Source: Cupriavidus oxalaticus (GTDB taxonomy: Bacteria; Pseudomonadota; Gammaproteobacteria; Burkholderiales; Burkholderiaceae). From it: a stretch of DNA of 64,000 nucleotides. Positions within the stretch are counted from its first letter, which is position 1. Each line of letters starts with the position of its first letter. Shown here piece by piece: positions 8,711 through 16,733 of the stretch. A program made the translations under genes and the position numbers. The stretch lies in NCBI RefSeq assembly GCF_004768545.1, contig NZ_CP038640.1, positions 1-64,000 of the forward strand. The letters are read 5' to 3'. The notes below the pieces were generated by a model. It had not been told where the DNA came from. It searched no databases and worked only from the letters and a program-made list of their open reading frames with translations.

Positions 8711-9283
8711 TTACGCGGGGCCCAGTTCGATTACATTGTGGGACAGGTCGAGACAATCTTCGCAGTCCCGGCAAACCCAGTGCAGCATCGGCCCGACCGG
8801 ATCTGGATGGTCGCTGAACGTTGTCAGCGCCGCGTCGTACTGAGCATCGGACGTGCTCGAGCGCAGTATCCGCTCGAGATTAGACTCGATGCTGTCCAGG
8901 CTGCATTCACCGATGCCGGACTTGAACACCGTCACACCGCCTGACGGGTTGACCGCGAAGAAGAAAAACGCCTTCGTGTCGACCATGTGCGACAGGATTG
9001 TCCTGGCGATGAAGTTGCTCGGATTGATCAGCGCATTGAAGATGCGGTAGCCGTAAAACTCTAAGCCGAAGTGTACGACCTCGAAGTCGTCGGTGCCGCG
9101 TATCGAGTGGCCAAAGTTGAAACCGCTGCGTGTTACGTCGTTCGGAATGTCATCCACCGGCCGCAGTGCCAGGCAAGCATAGTGCGTCTGGCCCTCGGCC
9201 ACGAGTCCCATCGCAAAGCAGGGCGCGCGCTCGGCCAGCAAGGCCTCGACAAAATTCCGGTTCATGCGGAGCGTTGGCAGCAT
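8711..9283 (-). CDS. Hypothetical protein
   Basis: 190 aa from the ATG at 9283, which has GAAGGA upstream; a TTG at 9307 would add eight residues. I do not recognise the family. The protein has a hydrophobic run KAFFFFAVNPSGGV, six cysteines or more including a CRDCEDC cluster near the C-terminus that could bind metal, and no signal peptide. It stands alone between the mobile-element debris and the tfdA operon, so context says little. It is intact, unlike its left neighbours. Confidence 0.6.
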   Translation of the reverse strand: MLPTLRMNRNFVEALLAERAPCFAMGLVAEGQTHYACLALRPVDDIPNDVTRSGFNFGHSIRGTDDFEVVHFGLEFYGYRIFNALINPSNFIARTILSHMVDTKAFFFFAVNPSGGVTVFKSGIGECSLDSIESNLERILRSSTSDAQYDAALTTFSDHPDPVGPMLHWVCRDCEDCLDLSHNVIELGPA

Positions 9284-9352
9284 CGGGCATCCTTCATCGT
9301 GAATCAAATCAACATTTGCCGACCTGGCTGTGCGGTGCGTCGACGTCGAACA

Positions 9353-9796
9353 TCAAAGGCTATACGTTCTGCCTGGCGCGCCCGGGCCCGCGGCGACGGA
9401 GAAGGCGGGCCAGTGCAATCCATCGTGCAACGCTATCCATGCGACCCGGACGGCCAGGCCCACGCGCAATCGCGCCGGATCGCACTCGACCAGCCAGCTG
9501 AGGATTCGCAGGCCTTCGTTCAGGTCGACCCAGGCCTGCGTGCGAGGGGCGCCGGACGCCGCCGGCGCGTCCATGCGATCGACGGTCCAGCTTGCCAGCA
9601 CCCCGTCGCCGCTGACCTCGCGCCATTCCAGTCCGCGCCGCCCCGTGTAGACGCTGCCAGGCCGCGGATAGGCCTGCCACTGCCCTGTCTGCGTGCAGAA
9701 CTGGGCCAGCAGCCGCCGCTCGCGCGTGCCCGCCCAGAACGCCGCGGTGTCCATGTAGTGGCCGATGGCCCCATCCGAAGTGCGAGGGCTGTTCAT
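9353..9796 (-). CDS. DUF35-type OB-fold protein, thiolase partner (copy 1)
   Basis: 147 aa. The length, the position four bases overlapped (ATGA) with the thiolase gene, and the layout (helical N-terminus, YPRP, then a beta-rich OB-like half with WTV..AWVDL) fit the DUF35/OB-fold partners of thiolase-like proteins. Those partners usually carry a four-cysteine zinc ribbon near LLAQ..YPRP; here only one Cys is left in that segment (AQFCTQTGQWQAYPRP), so the zinc site seems lost. The last residues (TYSL) lie outside the duplicated block and differ from copy 2 (ER). It probably works as a subunit with the thiolase. Confidence 0.75.
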   Translation of the reverse strand: MNSPRTSDGAIGHYMDTAAFWAGTRERRLLAQFCTQTGQWQAYPRPGSVYTGRRGLEWREVSGDGVLASWTVDRMDAPAASGAPRTQAWVDLNEGLRILSWLVECDPARLRVGLAVRVAWIALHDGLHWPAFSVAAGPGAPGRTYSL

Positions 9797-10959
9797 CGTT
9801 CCAGCACGAGCGCGCTGCTCATCATCCAGGCCCGGCCATAGGCCAGGCCGCCGATGCCCGTGACCAGCGCATTGCGCGGATCCTCGACCTGCGTGGCGCC
9901 GCCTTCGCCCCCGAGCTGGCGCACCGCTTCCACCAGGCCGAGGCCGCCGGCGGCCAGGCCCGGCTGACCCGCGGAGAGTTGACCGCCGCCCGTGTTCAGC
10001 GGCAACTCGCCGCAGAATCTCAGGTCCGTCTGCTCGACGAAGGCGGCGCCTTCGCCCCGGGCGCAGAAGCCCAGCTGCTCCAGCTGCAACAGGACCGCGA
10101 TGGTGAAGTCGTCGTAGAGCTGCAGCATGTCGATCTGCTGCGCAGTCAGGCCGGCCTGCCGCAGCGCGCGCGGACCGGCCTGGACGAAGCCCGACGCGAG
10201 CAGGTCGGGCGGCTGTTCCTGCACATCGTGGTTCGTGCGTTCGGCGTAGCCGGCCAGGCGCACGCAGCGGGACAGCCCCATCGCGGACGCCGTCTCGGCC
10301 CGCATCATCAGGACGCCGTTCGCGCCGTCGCAGAACATCACGCTGTCGAGCAGGCGCATCGGATCGGAGACCTTGCGCGACTGCAGGTAGTCGTCGACGG
10401 CGAGCGGCCTGCGCAGCTTCTCGCACGCGCGCTCGTTGGCCAGCGCGTGCCCGCGCTGCGTGACCACGATCTTCCCCAGCGCGGCATCGGGCGCGCCGTA
10501 ACGCTGTTCGTAAGCGTTTTGGATCAGCGCAAAGAAGCCGGGCGGGCGCGCCATCCCGGTCGGCGCGACGAACTCGTCGTGGTAGCCGCGGAAGCTGGCT
10601 GCGAAGCGGGTGCTGGGCGCGTCGGCGCCGAGCACGAGCGCCACCTTGCAGTGCCCATCGCGCAGCGCCGAAGCGGCAGCGGCTACGGCGGACAGCAGCG
10701 CGCACCCTCCCGTGGTGCCGGTCGCCAGCCAGTCGAGCTCCAATCCCAGCGCGTCCGACATGAAGGCCGCGTGGAAGGGATTGCTGCCCTCGCTCAGCGC
10801 GGCCGTGACCGCCAGCCCGTCGATATCGGCGGGCGCGATGCCGTACTTGCGTGCGAGCTCGTCCAGGACGTCCGCCGCCAGCTCGTAGGCACTTCGACCC
10901 GACCCGAAGACAACGGGTGTTTCGGCATAGCCGCCGATGACGATGTCGGATGCCGCCAT
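9793..10959 (-). CDS. Thiolase-fold protein, SCP2/lipid-transfer type (copy 1)
   Basis: 388 aa. Thiolase superfamily, related to the lipid-transfer (SCP2) thiolases that pair with DUF35 proteins. The nucleophilic Cys region is visible in TTGGCALLSAVAAAASAL. The C-terminal motif normally written GGxLSxGHPxGA reads GGGQLSAGQPGLAAGG, so the catalytic His of classical thiolases is a Gln. That argues against ordinary thiolysis and is compatible with an aldolase-like or other acyl-CoA role, as in Ltp2-DUF35 aldolases. It lies five bases downstream of the ligase gene and overlaps the DUF35 gene by four, so the three form one operon behind tfdA. Confidence 0.8.
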   Translation of the reverse strand: MAASDIVIGGYAETPVVFGSGRSAYELAADVLDELARKYGIAPADIDGLAVTAALSEGSNPFHAAFMSDALGLELDWLATGTTGGCALLSAVAAAASALRDGHCKVALVLGADAPSTRFAASFRGYHDEFVAPTGMARPPGFFALIQNAYEQRYGAPDAALGKIVVTQRGHALANERACEKLRRPLAVDDYLQSRKVSDPMRLLDSVMFCDGANGVLMMRAETASAMGLSRCVRLAGYAERTNHDVQEQPPDLLASGFVQAGPRALRQAGLTAQQIDMLQLYDDFTIAVLLQLEQLGFCARGEGAAFVEQTDLRFCGELPLNTGGGQLSAGQPGLAAGGLGLVEAVRQLGGEGGATQVEDPRNALVTGIGGLAYGRAWMMSSALVLER

Positions 10960-10964
10960 CCGGC

Positions 10965-12506
10965 CTACGCTGCCGCCGACGATGGCGCGATGCTGTCGAT
11001 GTACTGCTGCTTGAGCTTGCGGCGCGCAATCTTGCCGCTGTCTTCGCGCGGCAGCACCGGCATGCTCAGCAAGAACCTGGGGCAACGCAGGCCTCCCAGT
11101 CTGTTCTTGAGCGTGGCCCGCATCGTTTCGAGGTCGACGCGCGCGCCGGCGTGCGGCTCGACCACGAGGACCAGGACTTCGCCGAGGTCCCGGTCGGCGA
11201 TGCCGAAAGCGACGCAATCGCGCACCTCCGGCAACTTCATCGCTTCCTCTTCGAGTTCCGCCGGAAGTATGTTCACGCCGCCGGAGATCACCATGTCCTT
11301 CTTGCGATCGCTGATCCACAGGAAGCCGTCCGCATCCAGATGCCCGACGTCGCCGAGCGTGATCCACTCGCCGCGTCGAAGCTCCGTCAATGCCTCGGGC
11401 CGATTGTGGTAGGTCACCAGATCGGCAACGTCGGCGTGAACGAGGATCTCGCCCTTGTCGCCGATGGGCACCGGATGTCCTTCGTCATCGACGATGGCGA
11501 TGCGGACGCCCTCGGGCGCCTTGCCGACGGTGCCTGGGTGCGACAGCCATTCCTCGGACGTGCAGGTCGCGATCACGCCGATCTCGGTGCCGGCGTAGTA
11601 CTCGATGATGACCGGGCCCCACCAGTCGATCATGGCCTGCTTGACATCGCGCGGGCACATGGCCGCCCCATGCGTCACGGCGCTCAGCGTCGACGTATCG
11701 AAAGCGGCTCTGCGCGCCGGCGGGAGGTCGAGCAGCCGGCTGAACATCGTGGGCACCACATGCATGTGGCTCAGGCGATGGCGCTCGACCAGGTCGAGAA
11801 GATCATCCGCGTCGAAGCGCGGCTGAAGCACCAGGACTTCGCCGAAGCGCAAGCTGTTGAGCGCATAGACATAGGGTGCCGAGTGGTAGAGCGGCCCCGT
11901 CAGCACGGCCCGGATCGGCCGAATCTCTTGCCCGTGCGCCAGACGAACCCTCAGGCCGAACTTCGCCGCGAGCTCGGGCGTGCCGTTGGCGCGCTGCACG
12001 CCCTTCGGGCGGCCCGTCGTGCCGGAGGTATAGAGCAGACTGGCCGGCGCCGCGACCGGCAAGGCCGTCGAAGGCTCCGATGCCTGGAGCCAGCCTTCAT
12101 AGTCGACCGTGCCCGGGTTCGCCGTGCACGACGCATCGGACAGCCGATAGGCCTGCCGGATCTCGGGCGGCGACGCGGCTTCCAGCACCTTGCAGGCCTC
12201 GGGCACCGCGGATGCAACGCCCTTGAGCAGATCGGTGTGCGCGACGAGCACACGCGCTTTGCAGTCCTCGAGGATGAAGGCGATCTCGTCCCGGTTCGCA
12301 TGCCAGTTCAAAGGCACCGCAACGATGCCGGCGCGGTTCGCGGCCAGCGTCATTTCGAGCACCGGAAAGTCATTGCGCATGAGGATGGCGACGACATCAC
12401 CGGGCCTCAATCCCCATGCCGCCAGGCCGCCCGCCGCTCGAAGGACGCGCTGCGCCAAGGTGTCGCCGTCCAGGCTACGGCTGCCGCTGATCAGGGTTGC
12501 GTACAT
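10965..12506 (-). CDS. AMP-forming acyl-CoA synthetase (copy 1)
   Basis: 513 aa. ANL superfamily ligase: ATP P-loop LLYTSGTTGRPKGV, the motif IIEYYAGTE, the GDVGHLDADGFLWISDRKKD hinge region and the catalytic lysine in PREDSGKIARRKLK. It would activate a carboxylic acid to its CoA thioester in the cytoplasm. The substrate is unknown; the position 42 bases after tfdA suggests a phenoxyalkanoic acid or an aromatic acid derived from one. The ATG at 12506 gives a short but usual N-terminus for the fadD/menE-like branch. Confidence 0.88.
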   Translation of the reverse strand: MYATLISGSRSLDGDTLAQRVLRAAGGLAAWGLRPGDVVAILMRNDFPVLEMTLAANRAGIVAVPLNWHANRDEIAFILEDCKARVLVAHTDLLKGVASAVPEACKVLEAASPPEIRQAYRLSDASCTANPGTVDYEGWLQASEPSTALPVAAPASLLYTSGTTGRPKGVQRANGTPELAAKFGLRVRLAHGQEIRPIRAVLTGPLYHSAPYVYALNSLRFGEVLVLQPRFDADDLLDLVERHRLSHMHVVPTMFSRLLDLPPARRAAFDTSTLSAVTHGAAMCPRDVKQAMIDWWGPVIIEYYAGTEIGVIATCTSEEWLSHPGTVGKAPEGVRIAIVDDEGHPVPIGDKGEILVHADVADLVTYHNRPEALTELRRGEWITLGDVGHLDADGFLWISDRKKDMVISGGVNILPAELEEEAMKLPEVRDCVAFGIADRDLGEVLVLVVEPHAGARVDLETMRATLKNRLGGLRCPRFLLSMPVLPREDSGKIARRKLKQQYIDSIAPSSAAA

Positions 12507-12548
12507 CTTGTGGGGCCTTCGCGAAAAGGGCGTGCGCCATGGCGTGCG

Positions 12549-13412
12549 CTAGACGACGGCATCGTCCAGGGTGGTCGCCCGGCGCAGCTCACGCCTGGCC
12601 GAGATGTCGTACCTGCGTCCGCGGTGAAGAACGCAGCGGTTGTCCCACATCACCAGATCTCCCACGTTCCAGCGATGCCGGTACACGAATTCCCGCTGTG
12701 TCGCGTGCTCGAGAAGCTCCGCAAGCAGCATCCGGCCTTCGGCCACCGGAAGGCCTTCGACGTGGCTCGCGTGCGCGCCGATGAAGAGAAACTTGCGCCC
12801 GGAGCCGGCGTGGGTTCGAACCAGCGGCCAGGTGACCGGCGGCATGGCATTGCGTTGCGCTTCCGAATAGTCGGTGTCGCCGAGCAGGAAGCGGGAGTTC
12901 AGTGCGTAGTGCTCGGCACGCAGCCCTTCCAACTCGGATTGGAGGTCCCGAGGCAGCGCGTCGTATGCCGCACGCATGTCGCAGAACTCGGTGTCGCCGC
13001 CCGACGGCGGAACCACCACCGCGGAGAGCATCGAGTAGCGGGCAGCAGGTTGCTGAAAGGAGCTGTCGCTGTGCCAGAGCTGGTTCGCGAAGTTCCCGAC
13101 CACCTCGCGCGCATCGCGTTGCGCGACCTTGCCGTCGAGACTGACGTTCGAGATGTCCGCCAACTCCGCGTACTTGAATCTCGAAGGTCTTTGATTGACC
13201 TTGATGAAACCGCCTTCGAGTGGCCCGAAATTGCGCGCGAAGGCGATCTGCTGATCCTGACTCAGGGGCTGCCCCCGGAACACCAGCACCGACTTCTCGT
13301 CCATTAGCCGTTCGATCTCTCGGACCTCGGTCGAACCCAAGGCCTCTCGAAGGTCGATGTCTTCGACCCCTGCGGCGAAAAGAGGATGAAGGGGATTTGC
13401 GACGACGCTCAC
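12549..13412 (-). CDS. tfdA: 2,4-D / alpha-ketoglutarate dioxygenase (copy 1)
   Basis: 287 aa Fe(II)/2-oxoglutarate dioxygenase of the TauD/TfdA family. It converts 2,4-dichlorophenoxyacetate, 2-oxoglutarate and O2 to 2,4-dichlorophenol, glyoxylate, succinate and CO2. The iron ligands are visible as WHSD (His113, Asp115) and the distal VLHRGRR histidine (about 262); the 2-oxoglutarate-binding Arg follows in RRELRR. Translation starts at a GTG. The sequence looks essentially identical to TfdA of pJP4 as I remember it. It diverges from a TfdR-type regulator and leads the ligase-thiolase-DUF35 genes. It differs from copy 2 at about 21 positions, mostly near the N-terminus. Confidence 0.95.
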   Translation of the reverse strand: MSVVANPLHPLFAAGVEDIDLREALGSTEVREIERLMDEKSVLVFRGQPLSQDQQIAFARNFGPLEGGFIKVNQRPSRFKYAELADISNVSLDGKVAQRDAREVVGNFANQLWHSDSSFQQPAARYSMLSAVVVPPSGGDTEFCDMRAAYDALPRDLQSELEGLRAEHYALNSRFLLGDTDYSEAQRNAMPPVTWPLVRTHAGSGRKFLFIGAHASHVEGLPVAEGRMLLAELLEHATQREFVYRHRWNVGDLVMWDNRCVLHRGRRYDISARRELRRATTLDDAVV

Positions 13413-13530
13413 TTTTTTGCTCCTTTTCTAAGAGACTGTTTCAAAAAGACGGCTCAGCGCGCCTGAAGATGGTTCCAGCAGACGAGAGAGCAGCCGAGTT
13501 TTATCATGGCGGTAGTCTAGAAATGCCGGG

Positions 13531-13579
13531 CCATATGGTCTAATACCTTCCATCAGCGCGAGCGATACGGGATCGGTAT
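13531..13579. promoter_or_regulatory. LysR-type operator in the tfdA/tfdR divergent promoter
   Basis: CCATATGGTC, AATACC (13542-13547), 17 bp, then ATAC-N7-GTAT (13565-13579). The spacing equals that of the sites at 157 and 29541. It should control tfdA copy 1 to the left and autoregulate the regulator to the right. Confidence 0.75.
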
Positions 13580-13618
13580 GGCTCTCCGGCAGCCGGAGCC
13601 AGCCACCAGGAGTGAAGA

Positions 13619-14506
13619 ATGGAGTTTCGACAGCTTCGCTATTTCGTTGCTGCCGCGGAGGAGGGCAACGTCGGTGCCGCCGCGCGGCGGCTGCATATTT
13701 CCCAGCCCCCGGTCACGCGACAGATTCACGCGCTCGAACAGCATCTGGGCGTGTTGTTGTTCGAGCGCAGCGCGCGCGGCGTGCAGCTCACGCCCGCCGG
13801 GGCCGCGTTTCTCGAAGATGCACGGCGCATGCTCGAACTGGGTCGGACTTCCGTGGACCGGTCCCGCGCCGCCAGCCGGGGCGAGATCGGCCAACTCGAT
13901 ATCGGCTACCTCGGCACGGCGATCTACCAGACCGTCCCGGCATTGCTCCATGCGTTCACGCAGGCGGTCCCGGGGGCGACGCTGTCTCTGGCCCTGATGC
14001 CCAAGGTGCGGCAGATCGAGGCCCTGCGTGCCGGCACCATCCATCTCGGTGTCGGCCGCTTCTACCCCCAGGAGCCTGGAATCACGGTGGAGCACCTGCA
14101 CTACGAACGGCTGTATATCGCAGCGGGTTCGAGCATTGCGCGCCAGCTGAGACAGGATCCGACGCTGCTGCGGCTCAAGAGCGAGTCCCTCGTTCTTTTC
14201 CCCAAGGAGGGGAGGCCGAGTTTCGCTGACGAAGTGATCGCCTTGATGCGCCGGGCCGGGGTCGAGCCGCGCGTGACGGCGATTGTCGAAGATGTCAACG
14301 CGGCCCTCGGGCTCGTCGCGGCCGGCGCCGGCGTCACGCTGGTCCCGGCCTCGGTGGCCGCGATTCGGCGGCCCTTCGTCCGGACGATGGAGATGGCCGA
14401 TGCGAGCGCCAAGGTGCCGGTCAGCCTGACTTACCTGACCGACTCTCGCGTACCCGTGCTTCGCGCATTTCTCGATGTCGCAAGACGCGGGAAAGGACAG
14501 AAATAG
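13619..14506 (+). CDS. tfdR: LysR-type regulator TfdR/TfdS (copy next to tfdA)
   Basis: 295 aa LysR protein of the chlorocatechol group. It has an N-terminal helix-turn-helix (RQLRYFVAAAEEG, HISQPPVTRQI) and an effector domain with GRPSFADEVI and VEDVNAALGLVAAGAGVTLVPAS. It matches my memory of TfdR/TfdS of pJP4, where two identical copies exist; here the copies (see 29629) differ at about 18 residues. It probably binds the 49-bp element just upstream and activates tfdA with a chloromuconate-type inducer. A short toxin-like remnant follows. Confidence 0.92.
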   Translation: MEFRQLRYFVAAAEEGNVGAAARRLHISQPPVTRQIHALEQHLGVLLFERSARGVQLTPAGAAFLEDARRMLELGRTSVDRSRAASRGEIGQLDIGYLGTAIYQTVPALLHAFTQAVPGATLSLALMPKVRQIEALRAGTIHLGVGRFYPQEPGITVEHLHYERLYIAAGSSIARQLRQDPTLLRLKSESLVLFPKEGRPSFADEVIALMRRAGVEPRVTAIVEDVNAALGLVAAGAGVTLVPASVAAIRRPFVRTMEMADASAKVPVSLTYLTDSRVPVLRAFLDVARRGKGQK

Positions 14507-14516
14507 CGCGGCTGGC

Positions 14517-14555
14517 TACGTGTACGATTTCGTGTTCGAACGCGAACTCCGTCAA
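14517..14555 (+). pseudogene. ParE-type toxin remnant (13 codons)
   Basis: Just after the regulator stop, the frame reads YVYDFVFERELRQ. This parallels LYDFVLERELRR inside the toxin gene at 30837, which sits downstream of the other tfdR copy. The antitoxin gene and the rest of the toxin are missing here. Similarity is short, so confidence is moderate. Confidence 0.5.
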
Positions 14556-14690
14556 GCAACTCGACCATCCATCGCCGCCGTCAGGCGCCAGCGCGAAGAC
14601 GACTACCATCGAGATAGATCACCCGCCGCGTGGCGCCCGCAACGGGCCTCCTCGAAGGCGAATGCAACCCCGCTCCCCTCAGCACGGCAC

Positions 14691-15098
14691 ATGGCCACCC
14701 AAGATCGAACCCAGGCGGCACGCAAGAAGACATCGGGCCCGGCCGCGGCCAAACCCGCCAGCGAATCGACGCTGTACGTGCAATCGGTCGAGAAGGCGAT
14801 GAAGGTGCTGATGGCCTTCGACGGCTCCAAGCGCCAGCTTTCGCTGTCCGAGATCTGCACGCTCACGCAGCTCGACCTGAGCGCCGGGCAGCGCTTCACT
14901 TTCACGCTCACGGCGCTCGGCTACCTCAACAAGGAATCGGAAAGCCGCAAGTACGAGCTCTCGCCGCGGCTGCTCGACTTCACCTACCATTACCTGGCGT
15001 CGAGCGACGTGGTGAACCGCGCCACGCCCTTTCTGCAGCAGCTCAGCCAGATGACGGAGGAGGTCTGCAACCTCACCGTGCTCGACGGGCCGGACATC
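14691..15098 (+). repeat. 408-bp inverted repeat, arm 1 (5' part of iclR)
   Basis: The bases from the iclR start codon through codon 136 recur, apparently without mismatch, in reverse orientation at 16326-16733. The match stops exactly before the ATG on one side and after GACATC on the other. Confidence 0.92.
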
Positions 15099-15530
15099 GT
15101 CTTCGTGCAGCGCATCGTGAGCCGCAACGTGCTGCATCCCAACGTGATCGTCGGTACCCGCCTGCCGGCCTACTGCACCGCGCCGGGGCTGGCGCTGCTG
15201 TCGACGCTGCCCGAGGCCGAAGTCGATGCGCTGCTCGACGCCAGCACGCTGGTCAGGCACACGCCCAGGACCATCGTCGACCGCCGCAAGATCAAGGAGC
15301 GCGTGGCCGTCGCGCACGCGCGCGGCTTCGTGCGCACCGAGGACGAGTACTTTCTCTCCGACATCTCCACGGCCGCGCCGATCACCGATGCGCGCGGGCG
15401 CGGCATCGGCGCGATCAACGTCGCGGTGTCGCGTGCACGCTGGGAACCGGCGCGCGACGAGCAGCGCTTCGCCGACCTGGTGCGCAGCACGGCCTTCGCC
15501 GTGTCGGCGCCTCGGCGGCACGTCGCCTAG
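14691..15530 (+). CDS. IclR-family transcriptional regulator
   Basis: 279 aa. After a low-complexity Ala/Lys-rich leader (residues 1-25), the N-terminal winged helix-turn-helix (about 28-95, QSVEKAMKVLMAFDG..LSLSEICTLTQLD) and the IclR effector domain (about 105-275, with VVDRRKIKERVAVAHARGFVRTEDE in its centre) are complete, as in PcaR/PobR-type regulators of aromatic catabolism. Target and ligand are unknown; the neighbouring crotonase and Rieske genes are candidates. It is convergent with the chimeric gene whose first 136 codons duplicate its own. Two regulators of this family sit within 2.6 kb. Confidence 0.88.
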   Translation: MATQDRTQAARKKTSGPAAAKPASESTLYVQSVEKAMKVLMAFDGSKRQLSLSEICTLTQLDLSAGQRFTFTLTALGYLNKESESRKYELSPRLLDFTYHYLASSDVVNRATPFLQQLSQMTEEVCNLTVLDGPDIVFVQRIVSRNVLHPNVIVGTRLPAYCTAPGLALLSTLPEAEVDALLDASTLVRHTPRTIVDRRKIKERVAVAHARGFVRTEDEYFLSDISTAAPITDARGRGIGAINVAVSRARWEPARDEQRFADLVRSTAFAVSAPRRHVA

Positions 15531-15557
15531 CAGCGAGGCCCGGGCGGGGCCTGCGAT

Positions 15558-16733
15558 TCAGCGGCCCTTGAAATGCGGCGTGCGCTTCTCTGCGAAGGCC
15601 GCGCGTGCTTCGCGGAAGTCCTCGCTGTCGTCGGCCCGCGCCACCATGGCGTCGAGCCCGGCCCGCCGTTGCGCGACCTGGCCGGCGAGCACCGCATTCA
15701 ACTGCGCCTTCGAACCGGCGATCGACAAGGGCGCGGCGGCGGTCATCGGTGCGCCGAAGCGCAAGGCCGCCTCGACGACATCGCCCTCGGCCACCGCGTC
15801 GGCGAAGCCGGTGCGGCCGATCTCGTCGATGCCGAACATCTGGCCGCTGTAGAGCCAGCGCCGCGCGTTGGAAGCGCCGATCAGCCAGGCCAGGCGCTGC
15901 AGCTGGATGGTCGGATAGACCAGGCCCAGCTTCGCGACCGGCACGCCGACGCGCGCCGTCGCGTCGGCCACGCGGAAGTCGCAGCACATGGCCAGGCTGC
16001 AGCCGCCGCCGGCACAGACGCCGCTGATGGCCGCGATCACCGGCAGCGGGGCGCTCTGTACCGCGGCATAGGCCTCCTGGATGCGCTGGCGGTAGACCTC
16101 GGCGTGCGCGGGATCGGCCTTGGCCGCCGCGAAGGCGACGATGTCGTCGCCGGCGCAGAAGTGGCCGCCGCTGCCGGTGAGCACCACGAGCCGGACCGAG
16201 CGGTCCTGCGCGAAGCGCTCGAAGGCGGCCTTCAGGTCGGTCCAGGCGTCGAAGTCGCAGGCATTGCGCCGCTGCGGGCGGTCGATGGTGACGATCGCGG
16301 TGCCGTCGCCGCGCTGATCGATGAGGATGTCCGGCCCGTCGAGCACGGTGAGGTTGCAGACCTCCTCCGTCATCTGGCTGAGCTGCTGCAGAAAGGGCGT
16401 GGCGCGGTTCACCACGTCGCTCGACGCCAGGTAATGGTAGGTGAAGTCGAGCAGCCGCGGCGAGAGCTCGTACTTGCGGCTTTCCGATTCCTTGTTGAGG
16501 TAGCCGAGCGCCGTGAGCGTGAAAGTGAAGCGCTGCCCGGCGCTCAGGTCGAGCTGCGTGAGCGTGCAGATCTCGGACAGCGAAAGCTGGCGCTTGGAGC
16601 CGTCGAAGGCCATCAGCACCTTCATCGCCTTCTCGACCGATTGCACGTACAGCGTCGATTCGCTGGCGGGTTTGGCCGCGGCCGGGCCCGATGTCTTCTT
16701 GCGTGCCGCCTGGGTTCGATCTTGGGTGGCCAT
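15558..16733 (-). CDS. Chimeric protein: IclR DNA-binding N-terminus fused to a crotonase-family enzyme
   Basis: 391 aa. Residues 1-136 are identical to the start of the IclR regulator at 14691. Residues 137-391 form an enoyl-CoA hydratase/isomerase-fold domain beginning ILIDQRGDGTAIVTIDRP, which is where such enzymes normally start, so almost the whole crotonase is present in frame. The oxyanion-hole segment GSGGHFCAGDD and GVCAGGGCSLAMCCDFR are recognisable. The two glutamates of classical hydratases (ELA in the second motif and PE in the third) are replaced (CSL; VPVAKLGLVYP). The crotonase may thus be an isomerase, hydrolase or dehalogenase type. The fusion arose from the inverted repeat and may be an accident. 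Confidence 0.85.
   Translation of the reverse strand: MATQDRTQAARKKTSGPAAAKPASESTLYVQSVEKAMKVLMAFDGSKRQLSLSEICTLTQLDLSAGQRFTFTLTALGYLNKESESRKYELSPRLLDFTYHYLASSDVVNRATPFLQQLSQMTEEVCNLTVLDGPDILIDQRGDGTAIVTIDRPQRRNACDFDAWTDLKAAFERFAQDRSVRLVVLTGSGGHFCAGDDIVAFAAAKADPAHAEVYRQRIQEAYAAVQSAPLPVIAAISGVCAGGGCSLAMCCDFRVADATARVGVPVAKLGLVYPTIQLQRLAWLIGASNARRWLYSGQMFGIDEIGRTGFADAVAEGDVVEAALRFGAPMTAAAPLSIAGSKAQLNAVLAGQVAQRRAGLDAMVARADDSEDFREARAAFAEKRTPHFKGR
16326..16733 (-). repeat. 408-bp inverted repeat, arm 2
   Basis: Reverse-complement copy of 14691-15098. It lies between the truncated second iclR gene and the crotonase sequence, supplying the start codon and 136 codons of the chimera. Confidence 0.92.

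Larger units (their letters stand above)
9366..13412. repeat. Direct repeat, copy 1 (tfdA-ligase-thiolase-DUF35 block)
   Basis: Matches 18435-22460 in the same orientation. The offset is 9069 bp from DUF35 through the ligase and 9048 bp for tfdA, because the tfdA-ligase spacer differs. The first ~590 bp look identical and other stretches (for example about 10570-10800) also look identical, while intervening parts carry scattered differences, giving a mosaic. It begins exactly where the two flanks diverge, at the last codons of the DUF35 gene. Confidence 0.9.

Noticed and set aside
10950..13307. A 785-codon open frame on the plus strand
   Set aside because: Antisense to the acyl-CoA ligase and tfdA, both of which carry clear motifs. 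It is an Arg/His-rich shadow.
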